DNA of 7,645 bases, taken from contig JAENJC010000098.1 in the NCBI GenBank assembly GCA_016844545.1, positions 1-7,645 of the forward strand, in the 5' to 3' direction. The stretch comes from Deltaproteobacteria bacterium. GTDB lineage: Bacteria > Desulfobacterota > JAENJC01. Made by a program: the position numbers and the translations under genes. The notes below the pieces were generated by a model. That model was not told the DNA's origin. It saw nothing but the letters and a program-made list of their open reading frames with translations, and did no database searches. Shown piece by piece: positions 1 to 5,566 of this stretch. Position 1 is the stretch's first letter; the number at the start of each line of letters is the position of its first letter.

Positions 1-1
1 T

Positions 2-748
2 TCAATTGTTGGCTTTGCATGGCTTCCCCTTAGCCCCCGCCTTTAGTCCCTCCAGATAATCACTCCATAGCTGCATCATCTTCTTGCGTTCATCCAGGTG
101 AGTGGTACGATCGTATGCGTCGCCGTTAGGGTCCTTCACAGCATGAGCTAATTGATGCTCAATAAAATCCTTACGGACATGTAACACTTCATCAAGAATC
201 GTCCGTGCCATTGCTCTAAATCCATGCCCAGTCATTTCGTCTCCGGTGAATCCCATTCGGCGTAGGGCAGCATTAATGGCATTGTTGCTCATACATCGTA
301 ATGGCGAGCGGTGGCTTGGAAATACATACTGTCTATGGCCTGTAAGCGGCTGAAGATCCTTCAGTATCGCTATGGATTGGCGTGATAGCGGTACAATATG
401 ATCCTTTTTCATCTTCATCTTTTTAGCAGGTATTAACCAGATAGCAGCAGCAAAATCAAACTCACTCCATTCTGCGGACCGCAATTCCCCGGGACGCAGA
501 AAGAACATTGGAGCAAGCTGCAAGGCGCTCTTGACAACTAAAGAGCCCTGATAACCGTCAATGGCTTTTAGTAGCCCTGTCACTTTTTTAGGATCGATAA
601 TAGCCGCATGTTTTTTCTTTGTAGGTGACAGCAATGCTCCTTTGAGGTCTGCGGAGGGGTCACGCTCTGCTCTTCCTGTTCTTACAGCATACCGGAACAC
701 CTGCCCGGCGATAGTTCTTAAACGGTGCGCTGTTTCAAGAGCTCCTCT
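2..748 (-). pseudogene. P4-type tyrosine integrase, C-terminal catalytic part (broken gene)
   Basis: This is the core-binding end and complete catalytic domain of a site-specific tyrosine recombinase of the P4/prophage-integrase class, which moves an island into or out of the chromosome. Counting from the internal Met at 700, the active-site set is visible: Arg74 in PGELR, the lysine-rich beta-hairpin near 93-99, His159 and Arg162 in HGFR, His186 in LAH and the nucleophile Tyr196 in AYDR. The natural stop is at 2-4. The reading frame does not begin at 700: it runs upstream to about 748, reading RGALETAHRLRTIAGQVF, a typical core-binding stretch, but no start codon with a ribosome site is seen there. 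Upstream it meets the N-terminal fragment in another frame, with part of the core-binding domain gone. The catalytic residues are intact, but the protein is unlikely to be made as a functional recombinase. The assignment to the family is confident. Confidence 0.9.
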
Positions 749-1148
749 GCTGCATCCTGCTCATGATTGTTACAGCATGGCCCGGTGTCCATGTTGGCGT
801 AAATTTCGCATGCCATTCACGCGCTATCACTTCAAAGCTGTTTGCGTTTTGTTCTTTCGAGATTTCCTTCTGTGCCTTTCGAGCCATGCAGGGGTCGACA
901 CCATTAGCTACCTGCTTGCGTGCCTCCTCCCGCTTCTCGCGCGCATCGGAAAGGGATTTTTCAGGATAGCTGCCAAAAGAAATAAGCCTTTCTTTCCCAT
1001 CAAAGCGATATTTAAAGCGCCATAACTTGCCGCCGGACGGGGTCACCAATAGGAACAGTCCCCCGCCGTCAAAAAGTGTCACTGGTTTTAATTTTGGTTT
1101 CGCCTTACTCACTTTTAGGTCGGTTAGTGGCGCAATCCTTTTAGGCAT
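735..1148 (-). pseudogene. P4-type tyrosine integrase, N-terminal arm-binding part (broken gene)
   Basis: This is the front half of the same integrase. It carries the DUF4102/arm-type DNA-binding domain: residues about 1-90 from MPKRIAPLTD, including FDGGGLFLLVTPSGGKLWRFKYRF and the SFGSYPEKSLSDAREKREEA stretch, followed by the start of the core-binding domain (FEVIAREWHAKF). The start is taken as the ATG at 1146-1148 because AAGGAG lies eight bases upstream; the open frame goes on to 1202 but has no comparable ribosome site there. After SRMQQ the frame runs out of phase into RSS and a TGA at 735-737. In family members some 30-35 residues normally separate SRM from RGALETAHR; here they are missing, so an out-of-frame deletion of about 100 bases near 746-758 explains the break better than a point frameshift. 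The gene points away from the tmRNA, the usual layout of an island integrase beside its attachment site. Confidence 0.9.
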
Positions 1149-1162
1149 GGTTTTTTTCTCCT

Positions 1163-1236
1163 TTTGGGGATACGACTTTTGTTTAGGTATACGATGTTTC
1201 AATTTGTATACTTAAAAACGATGGATTTAGGTATAT
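1163..1236 (-). repeat. Direct repeats TTTAGGTATAC-like upstream of the integrase
   Basis: Four related copies are written in the same direction on the plus strand: TTTGGGGATAC at 1163, TTTAGGTATAC at 1182, TTTGTATAC (two bases shorter) at 1203 and TTTAGGTATAT at 1226. They begin 19, 21 and 23 bases apart, close to two helical turns. The copies at 1182 and 1226 are the strongest; the one at 1163 overlaps the integrase ribosome binding site and may be chance. They lie between the integrase start and the attachment site. This position fits arm-type integrase sites or operators for an island regulator. The function is inferred. Confidence 0.5.
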
Positions 1237-1260
1237 CAGATAGGACGGTATAAGACAATA

Positions 1261-1293
1261 GAAAAAGAAAAAGCCCTTAGAAATAAGGGCTTT
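1261..1293 (-). terminator. Intrinsic terminator of the tmRNA gene
   Basis: A perfect hairpin has arms AAAGCCCTTA and TAAGGGCTTT (1270-1279 and 1284-1293) and a four-base loop. On the minus strand it is followed by a T-rich run (TTCTTTTTC, complement of 1261-1269), so it ends transcripts coming from the tmRNA gene 34 bases upstream. On the plus strand no T run follows. It lies beyond the CCA end of the tmRNA, on the integrase side. Confidence 0.85.
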
Positions 1294-1326
1294 AAGGACT
1301 TCATGGGACTGTATAAAACAATAAGT

Positions 1327-1357
1327 TGGTGGAGGCGGTGGGAGTCGAACCCACGTC
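1327..1357 (-). other. Probable island attachment site at the tmRNA 3' end
   Basis: The tmRNA T-arm and acceptor end lie 179 bases from the start of a P4-type integrase that points away from them. Integrases of this class commonly recombine within the 3' ends of tRNA and tmRNA genes, restoring the end with their own copy. The exact core cannot be drawn, because the matching copy at the far end of the island would lie to the left of this window; no second copy is seen within it. Confidence 0.55.
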
Positions 1358-1550
1358 CGAAGATCTTCAGCGAAAGATTACTACATGCTTAGCCCCTGTT
1401 TTATTTAACCCCCAAGACTCCCAGTGGCAGGATTCTTAGAGGCGGTCTCAAAAGGTTTCGCCTCTTCCCTATGAGCGTCGGGAATCGGCTATCCTGCTCT
1501 GTTGTCACCCTTTTGTCCCACGCAGGAGAGGAACTCAGGGCGCTGGCCGA

Positions 1551-1583
1551 CTAAGCGGCTAGTGAGTAATTTGTATCGTTTGC
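1551..1583 (-). CDS. ssrA: tmRNA proteolysis tag reading frame, ANDTNYSLAA
   Basis: Within the tmRNA, the resume codon GCA (1581-1583) opens a ten-codon frame reading ANDTNYSLAA and ending at TAG (1551-1553). With the alanine carried by tmRNA itself the tag would be AANDTNYSLAA. This is very close to the E. coli tag AANDENYALAA and keeps the C-terminal LAA recognised by ClpXP-type proteases. It is not translated from its own start codon; the stalled ribosome switches onto it. Confidence 0.93.
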   Translation of the reverse strand, partial: ANDTNYSLAA

Positions 1584-1691
1584 TTTTGTGTTTTTTCTGC
1601 CTTTTTAACGAGGCCGACAGAATCCTCGGCATGCAACCTTTTACCTCATTTACCCCCGTCGAAGCCGTTACGCCCCCCTTTTAACAAAAAC

Positions 1692-1700
1692 ATTATATCA
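1692..1700 (-). promoter_or_regulatory. tmRNA promoter, extended -10
   Basis: On the minus strand TGATATAAT gives a perfect TATAAT (1692-1697) with the extended TGn element directly before it. The hexamer ends 14 bases before the mature tmRNA 5' end, leaving room for a short leader removed by RNase P. No good -35 box is seen about 17 bases upstream; the extended -10 may compensate. Confidence 0.75.
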
Positions 1701-1703
1701 CAG

Positions 1704-1752
1704 ATGAGTATAAATGAGTATAATAACTTGGAGATCGATATGGAGATCGATA
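1704..1752. repeat. Two adjacent tandem duplications upstream of the tmRNA promoter
   Basis: ATGAGTATAA occurs twice head to tail (1704-1713 and 1714-1723). Five bases later TGGAGATCGATA occurs twice head to tail (1729-1740 and 1741-1752). All copies are exact. The first pair covers the -35 region of the tmRNA promoter. They may bind a regulator or may be slippage products. The rest of the gap, 1753-1876, holds no gene and no convincing promoter for the hydrolase that follows. Confidence 0.85.
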
Positions 1753-1876
1753 AAAGGATAAATCTCATCCATATTTAGACGGTTTCACACGAGGGTTAAA
1801 GAGATAGGCATGGAGTCCGGGAGCCTTCTCTGATGAAGCTGTCCCTGACACCGCCATATCAGGATAAACCACAACT

Positions 1877-2554
1877 ATGCCGATCATATTCCGAGCCGTA
1901 TTGTACATCATCCTGATTATCGTCTCTCTGGACGTACTCGTCCTTTACACCAACTCCCATCCCCCACGCTATCCACTCTACATTCCCCCGTCAAGGTTTG
2001 GTGTCACCTTTGAAGATGCCCAGTTCGACACATCGGATGGTATCAGATTAAAGGGCTGGTTCATAAAGGGTAATGGAAAGGGAAGGGTTCCGACTGTCAT
2101 AATTTGCCACGGTCTTGGGGCCAACAGATCCGATTTTACAGAGCTTGCAGCAGGTCTATCCAGGAACGGTTACAACACCCTTCTGTTTGACTTCAGAGGA
2201 CATGGAGAGAGCGAGAGGAAGGCCTCGTCATTCGGATATCTGGAACAGAGAGATCTCCTTGGCGCCATAAGATATGTCAAGGAAAGGAAGGATGTAGATG
2301 CGGAAGAGATTGCTGTATATGGATTTTCCATGGGCGGGGCAGTCGCAATCCTCACAGCAGCAGAGAGCAGTGATATAAAGGGAGTGATAGCAGACTCCTC
2401 TTTTACAGCCCTGAAAGAGCAGGGGGAGAGGCTTTTTAAGGGTTCTTTATTACCATCCTCCATTTTCCTGAGACCTATGACCTGGATGTACGAGCTTTAT
2501 TTCCGGTTAGACGCCGGTAAGGTTGCGCTCATGATATTTCCCCGAGGGGTGTGA
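1877..2554 (+). pseudogene. Membrane-anchored alpha/beta hydrolase, N-terminal part (frameshifted)
   Basis: This is a serine hydrolase of the alpha/beta fold superfamily (BAAT/dienelactone-like, often annotated as alpha/beta hydrolase or peptidase S9-like). Residues about 5-24 form one hydrophobic segment that should anchor it in the inner membrane or act as an uncleaved signal, putting the catalytic part outside the cytoplasm. ICHGLGANRSDF (76-87) is the oxyanion-hole region, DFRGHGES follows near 105-112, and GFSMGG (149-154) is the nucleophile elbow with Ser151. The ATG at 1877 is the only start after an in-frame TAA at 1865-1867; its ribosome site (AGGA at 1861) is weak and distant. The frame ends at TGA 2552-2554, before the acid and histidine of the triad, which lie in the next frame. 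The substrate is unknown. Confidence 0.85.
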
Positions 2555-2745
2555 TGATCATCGGAGGAGGCGAAGACGAACAGATTCCATCCTCTGACGC
2601 CATGAGGCTATTTGCCGCCGCAGGAGAGCCGAAGGAGCTGTGGCTGATACCAGGGGCAGTTCACGGCGGGACTGTATATATGGCAGGGGATGAATACAGA
2701 AAGAGGGTATTGAGGTTCCTGGATTCTCACCTAAAACCAAAATGA
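2536..2745 (+). pseudogene. Alpha/beta hydrolase, C-terminal part (frameshifted)
   Basis: This is the tail of the preceding hydrolase in another frame. It reads ISPRGVMIIGGGEDEQIP, the family strand before the catalytic acid (Asp in EDEQIP), then IPGAVHGG with the catalytic His, and a final helix ending in LKPK. Because ISPR belongs to this frame and an in-frame TAA lies at 2518-2520, the shift must fall between about 2521 and 2536. One missing base would rejoin the frames, but relatives usually have several more residues between the VAP and ISPR segments, so a slightly larger out-of-frame deletion is also possible. Joined, the protein would be about 290 residues with a complete triad. A sequencing or assembly error cannot be excluded. 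Confidence 0.85.
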
Positions 2746-2777
2746 GGGGCCTCGATTCCCTACAGCCCATCGGACAA

Positions 2778-3425
2778 TCAGAGTTTTCCCATAAGCTCCC
2801 GGGCCTCCTTACTGTTCAGGAAACGCCAGGGAAGGGGAAACAGGCCAGATACTCTTCCCATATAGAGTCTGTAAACCTCACCATAGTAAACAATCAGCTT
2901 CCTCTCCTCGAGCTTCGAGCCGATGATGAAGTAGATGGTTACGGCAACGGCAGTGACGAGGAATGCCGCGTTCATGTCCCTTGTCCAGATGATCACCATT
3001 CCCAAAAAGTACCATGGATGCCTGACAAACCTGTGAAGAGGGGAGATAACAAAATGCTCCTGCTCCTCAACGGCTTTTGCCCCATCGCGCAACTGTCGAA
3101 GACCGGTAAACTCACTGCTGTCATAATAGTTAAGGGACCAGTAAAAGCCGATGGCAGCAAGGACAGCAAGGCCGTTTGCGACAAAAAACCATGCCCCATC
3201 CCATTTCCACAAGATAGGTCCGTCTAATGAATGGGAGAACCATAGGGGCGGGATCAGCAGCAGTAACGAGACGGCGTTGAAGATAAGCCTGTAATAAGGC
3301 ATAAAATCGGGCCACTTTGCAGCAACAAACCTCTTGGCTGAAAGCGATGCCAAACCCGAATGGACGGTGAAATAGAGGAACCATATAAGGCTTAAGAGAA
3401 CGATATTTTGAACTGATATCTTCAT
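2778..3425 (-). CDS. Isoprenylcysteine carboxyl methyltransferase / NnrU-like membrane protein
   Basis: A 215-residue polytopic inner-membrane protein of the ICMT/phospholipid methyltransferase/NnrU superfamily, whose members transfer a methyl group from S-adenosylmethionine or are named for nitrite/NO metabolism. Hydrophobic segments lie near residues 6-28, 43-63, 77-97, 137-147 and 151-170. The cofactor-site signature is visible: HRFVRHPWYF with Arg135-His136-Pro137, and the downstream acidic pair Glu173-Glu174 in LEERKLIVYYGEVYRLY, followed by a Pro-containing C-terminus. The substrate cannot be told from sequence; bacterial members rarely act on isoprenylated proteins. The start at 3423-3425 opens the hydrophobic N-terminus directly, but its ribosome site is poor (AGGAA lies about 20 bases upstream). 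It converges on the broken hydrolase with a 32-base gap and no clear terminator. Confidence 0.85.
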   Translation of the reverse strand: MKISVQNIVLLSLIWFLYFTVHSGLASLSAKRFVAAKWPDFMPYYRLIFNAVSLLLLIPPLWFSHSLDGPILWKWDGAWFFVANGLAVLAAIGFYWSLNYYDSSEFTGLRQLRDGAKAVEEQEHFVISPLHRFVRHPWYFLGMVIIWTRDMNAAFLVTAVAVTIYFIIGSKLEERKLIVYYGEVYRLYMGRVSGLFPLPWRFLNSKEARELMGKL

Positions 3426-3570
3426 GGCTCTGATTTTAAGCTATTCCTGCGCACTTTGCCACGATAAATAGAATCGTTTTTTACTCAGAAGAAAATTCCG
3501 GGGATTTACTTTTTAAAAAGTCTGTTTAAATTGATAGAAGATAAAATGGAATTGTTGATAAATAGAAGAG
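3426..3570. other. Gene-free stretch upstream of the methyltransferase
   Basis: An AT-rich spacer between the methyltransferase start and the YtxH terminator. It holds a 14-base palindrome ACTTTTTAAAAAGT (3508-3521) and a small inverted repeat ACGAT/ATCGT (3461-3465 and 3473-3477). The methyltransferase promoter should be here, but I find no pair of boxes good enough to name. Confidence 0.5.
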
Positions 3571-3598
3571 TAGGGAGGTGGAATATTCCACCTCCCTA
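3571..3598 (-). terminator. 28-base palindromic terminator after the YtxH gene
   Basis: The 28 bases are a perfect palindrome with GC-rich arms (AGGGAGGTGG paired with CCACCTCCCT) and an AATATT centre. It begins 13 bases after the YtxH stop. On the minus strand the following bases are pyrimidine-rich (CTCTTCTATTT), a weak U tract, so it is best read as the operon terminator. Its full symmetry would also allow it to act on plus-strand transcripts or to bind a dimeric protein. Confidence 0.75.
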
Positions 3599-3611
3599 GA
3601 TCGATTAATCG

Positions 3612-3920
3612 TTAAGCGCCATGCTTGGCCTTTTCCTTCTGGTATGCCTCTTTCCCTGCCTCATAGGCAGTCCTTACCTCGTCCTTCTTTTCCTGCACAG
3701 CGTTTTTGATGGCTTCGAGACGCTCTTCGATCTCTTCCAGAGCGGCGTCATATCCTTCCTTTGTCCGCACCTTCGCCTTCTCTGCTCCCTCTCTTATCCG
3801 CCTCCTTGTTTCTTCCCCTGATGCAGGCGCGTACAACAAGGCAAGTCCAGCCCCAATCGCGCCTCCAAGCAAAAAGCCTAATACGGTGTTCGTCCCCCCT
3901 GAATGGTTATTCCCGCACAT
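3612..3920 (-). CDS. YtxH domain protein
   Basis: A 102-residue small membrane protein of the YtxH family (gas-vesicle/stress-associated proteins of unknown molecular role). A glycine-rich hydrophobic segment lies at about residues 12-31 (VLGFLLGGAIGAGLALLYAP), followed by the family signature APASGEETRRRI and a long, charged helix from about 35 to 98 that looks like a coiled coil. It is expected to sit in the inner membrane with the helix in the cytoplasm. The start at 3918-3920 is preceded by a G-rich ribosome site (AAGGGGGGAAAAG). It overlaps the end of the DUF948 gene by 14 bases, so the two are probably translated together from one mRNA. YtxH and DUF948 proteins are often neighbours and may form one membrane complex; that is inference. 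Confidence 0.9.
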   Translation of the reverse strand: MCGNNHSGGTNTVLGFLLGGAIGAGLALLYAPASGEETRRRIREGAEKAKVRTKEGYDAALEEIEERLEAIKNAVQEKKDEVRTAYEAGKEAYQKEKAKHGA

Positions 3921-4281
3921 TTTCTTTTCCCCCCTTTCTGAAATGTTTTAATCCGAACGTTAAGCCTGCCATTACACCGGCAATCTTTACCACAGGCCCC
4001 TTGATAGCGTCTATAACAACCTCTGCAACCCCTGTTGCTTTTAAGGTTACATCTCTCAACTTCTTTACGGCCTCCTCCATATCACTTACCTGGCCGTTTA
4101 CCCTATGTGTGATCTCCTTGATATCCGCAAGGAACCTCTTTCCCTCCTCTGAAAGCTCCTGAAGTGCCCTACCAGTCTGCCGGAGCTGGATCAATGTAGG
4201 GATGGCGGATACAACCAGTATCAAAAAGGCAATGGCGATTATAAATACAGAAAGTTCGGCCAGTGAAACAGTAAATGTCAT
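3907..4281 (-). CDS. DUF948 domain protein
   Basis: A 124-residue protein of the DUF948 family, function unknown. The N-terminal residues about 8-30 (AELSVFIIAIAFLILVVSAIPTL) form a single membrane anchor, followed by a predicted coiled coil at about 33-75 (LRQTGRALQELSEEGKRFL through VSDMEEAVKKL), then a small hydrophobic GPVVKIAGVMAGLTFGL stretch near the end. The start at 4279-4281 has GAGGTG nine to four bases upstream. It is the first gene of a two-gene operon with the YtxH gene, read from the promoter at 4327-4355 and leaving a leader of about 40 bases. The shape, one membrane helix plus coiled coil, suggests a scaffold or envelope-stress role; this is not demonstrated. Confidence 0.88.
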   Translation of the reverse strand: MTFTVSLAELSVFIIAIAFLILVVSAIPTLIQLRQTGRALQELSEEGKRFLADIKEITHRVNGQVSDMEEAVKKLRDVTLKATGVAEVVIDAIKGPVVKIAGVMAGLTFGLKHFRKGGKENVRE

Positions 4282-4326
4282 ACTACACCTCGGGATAAAA
4301 TATCTGCCATAAACAGTCTTGCGTTA

Positions 4327-4355
4327 AACATAACCTGTTAATGTTGAGTTGTCAA
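4327..4355 (-). promoter_or_regulatory. Promoter of the DUF948-YtxH operon
   Basis: On the minus strand TTGACA (4350-4355) and TATGTT (4327-4332) are separated by exactly 17 bases, a strong sigma70-type match. Transcription would begin near 4320. Confidence 0.7.
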
Positions 4356-4378
4356 GTAAGAGGCATCTTATAATTGCC

Positions 4379-4408
4379 TTGACACTTACCGTTTTTGTCT
4401 GCTATTTT
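4379..4408 (+). promoter_or_regulatory. Probable promoter of exbB-exbD
   Basis: A perfect TTGACA (4379-4384) is followed 18 bases later by TATTTT (4403-4408). The -10 is only fair; TATAGT at 4413-4418 is a better hexamer but too far from this -35. The -35 lies 23 bases from the opposing -35 of the DUF948 operon, and CTTGACA here mirrors TGTCAAG there. Confidence 0.5.
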
Positions 4409-4443
4409 TTTGTATAGTAGCAGACTTGAATCGATAGATTGGT

Positions 4444-4479
4444 CTGACATCATAAGTCAGTGAACGCCGCTGGCACTGA
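4444..4479 (+). other. Overlapping hairpins in the exbB leader
   Basis: CTGAC (4444-4448) can pair with GTCAG (4456-4460), while TCAGTG (4457-4462) can pair with CACTGA (4474-4479). The two stems share TCAG and so exclude each other. They lie just before the ribosome site AAGGAGG (4490-4496). The stems are short, and a regulatory role is only a possibility. Confidence 0.35.
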
Positions 4480-4500
4480 TTATTAAAGCAAGGAGGCTTC

Positions 4501-5121
4501 ATGTACTCATTTAGTATCTATGACTTCTATGTAAAGGGCGGGGTGTTCATGCACCCTATTCTTCTATGTTCTATCTTATCCCTGGCAATATTCATGGAAA
4601 GGCTCTGGAGCCTGAGGAGAAAAAAAGTCTTCCCAGAATCCCTCCTTCCAAAACTTGAAAGGCTTATTAATGAAGGAAAGATTTCAGAGTCCATCGCCCT
4701 CTGCAAGGCCGATGATTCTTCTATGGCCAGGATAGTCATGGCCGGGATAAAGAACTCCGATAAAAAAAGGGAACTTATTAAGGAGGCAATGCAGGAGACA
4801 GGAAGCCGAGAGGCTGTCTATCTGGAGAAGTACCTGGAGGCTCTTTCCACCATTGCCGGGGTAAGTACCCTTTTGGGTCTGTTAGGAACCATACAGGGAA
4901 TGATAATTATCTTCGCCATGATAGCCATTGAATCTACAGTAAACCCCCAAGCCCTTGCAGGAGGGATATCCACAGCGCTTAACACTACAGCAGCCGGCCT
5001 GGTTGTTGCCATACCGACAACCATATTCTACAAGTATCTTATGGGGAAGGCTGAGACAATGGTCGTCGAGATGGAAGAGTATGCGACCCGGATGGTAGAT
5101 ATAATTAAGGGGAACGATTAA
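4501..5121 (+). CDS. exbB: MotA/TolQ/ExbB proton channel family protein
   Basis: A 206-residue inner-membrane subunit of a proton-driven motor of the ExbB/TolQ class, which uses the proton gradient to energise an outer-membrane or envelope process together with an ExbD/TolR partner. Three membrane segments are seen, at about residues 14-34, 115-142 and 155-180, with a long cytoplasmic loop between the first two. The family signatures are clear: TLLGLLGTIQGMI (123-135) and ALNTTAAGLVVAIP (159-172). The start at 4501 follows AAGGAGG with only four bases of spacing, and VKGGVFMHPILLCS is the usual ExbB beginning. Its TAA overlaps the exbD ATG by one base, so the two are translationally coupled. 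It could serve TonB-like transport, Tol-Pal-like functions or a gliding-type motor; the absence of a neighbouring tonB leaves this open. Confidence 0.93.
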   Translation: MYSFSIYDFYVKGGVFMHPILLCSILSLAIFMERLWSLRRKKVFPESLLPKLERLINEGKISESIALCKADDSSMARIVMAGIKNSDKKRELIKEAMQETGSREAVYLEKYLEALSTIAGVSTLLGLLGTIQGMIIIFAMIAIESTVNPQALAGGISTALNTTAAGLVVAIPTTIFYKYLMGKAETMVVEMEEYATRMVDIIKGND

Positions 5122-5537
5122 TGCGCTTCAGTAGACCAAGACACGGCAGGGGCTCAGTAAATATGGACATGACCCCTATCCTGGATATGGCCTTTAACCT
5201 GCTCCTGTTTTTCGCCCTTTCCTTCAACTTCGGCGTTGCGCCAGGACTAAAGGTCAAGCTACCTGAAGCCTCGGCAGAAGCTTTGAAAAAAGAGAATAAG
5301 GAGATAACGGTGAGTATCTCCAGGGAAGGGGTACTCTCCCTTGAAGGGAAGACAGTGACTGTAAATGACCTGACCAGCAGATTCAAGGCCCTCCAGTCTA
5401 AAAACCCGGATGCCATGGTGATAGTCCAGGGAGACGCAGAGGCCCTTCACGGAAAGGTTGTCCAGGTGATGGACGCCGCCAAGGGAGCAGGACTAAGTAA
5501 GCTGGCTATTGCAACAAGACCTAAAGAAGGCAGGTAA
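5121..5537 (+). CDS. exbD: ExbD/TolR family biopolymer transport protein
   Basis: A 138-residue partner of the preceding ExbB. It has a short basic cytoplasmic N-terminus, one membrane helix at about residues 17-39 and a periplasmic domain. The proton-carrying aspartate is present at position 22 in MTPILDMAFNLLLFF, where most relatives read VDVVFLLLIFF; the Asn at 26 inside this helix is a polar substitution worth noting. The periplasmic part ends in the family pattern VVQVMDAAKGAGLSKLAIAT. The length matches the family (E. coli ExbD has 141 residues). It follows exbB with a one-base overlap. No tonB, tolA or second exbD follows: the next gene is on the opposite strand, 29 bases away. Confidence 0.92.
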   Translation: MRFSRPRHGRGSVNMDMTPILDMAFNLLLFFALSFNFGVAPGLKVKLPEASAEALKKENKEITVSISREGVLSLEGKTVTVNDLTSRFKALQSKNPDAMVIVQGDAEALHGKVVQVMDAAKGAGLSKLAIATRPKEGR

Positions 5538-5566
5538 GGGCCCTTGTGCGGATGCGTCAACCTTTA

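Larger units (their letters stand above)
1327..1677 (-). ncRNA. ssrA: tmRNA (transfer-messenger RNA), one-piece type
   Basis: tmRNA rescues ribosomes stalled on broken mRNAs: it is charged with alanine, adds a degradation tag and frees the ribosome, working with SmpB. The 5' end reads GGGGGCGTAACGGCTTCGAC and the 3' end carries a T-arm with GTGGG/CCCAC around TTCGACT, then CGCCTCC-A-CCA. The seven-base acceptor stem pairs fully, with a G3-U wobble that is the alanine identity signal. CTAAGCATGTAG, a tmRNA hallmark, lies near 1382-1393. The genome-encoded CCA is at 1327-1329. The 5' boundary could differ by one base because six G residues lie there. It is not split or permuted. Its promoter lies at 1692-1700 and its terminator at 1261-1293. 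The 3' end is evidently the attachment site used by the neighbouring integrase, and it is intact. Confidence 0.97.

Noticed and set aside
561..1025. Plus-strand open frame across the integrase fragments
   Set aside because: It is antisense to well-conserved integrase sequence in both fragments, has no ribosome site and shows no recognisable domain.
735..1202. Integrase start at 1202
   Set aside because: The ATG at 1148 has an AAGGAG at proper spacing and gives the usual N-terminus; the extension to 1202 covers the repeat region.
1502..1684. Plus-strand open frame of 60 codons
   Set aside because: It lies antisense within the tmRNA gene, whose identity is certain from both ends and the tag.
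2742..3227. Plus-strand open frame of 161 codons
   Set aside because: It is antisense to the methyltransferase, which has the RHP and EE signatures and membrane segments; the plus-strand product has no recognisable features.
3461..3483. Terminator (ACGAT/ATCGT followed by T residues) on the plus strand
   Set aside because: The stem is only five pairs and AT-rich, and no plus-strand gene ends just before it.
3706..4162. Plus-strand open frames over the YtxH and DUF948 genes
   Set aside because: They are shadows of the two coupled minus-strand genes, which have ribosome sites, a promoter and recognisable families.
5536..5545. AAGGGCCCTT palindrome as a terminator between exbD and the small gene
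   Set aside because: It has no loop room and no T run on either strand.
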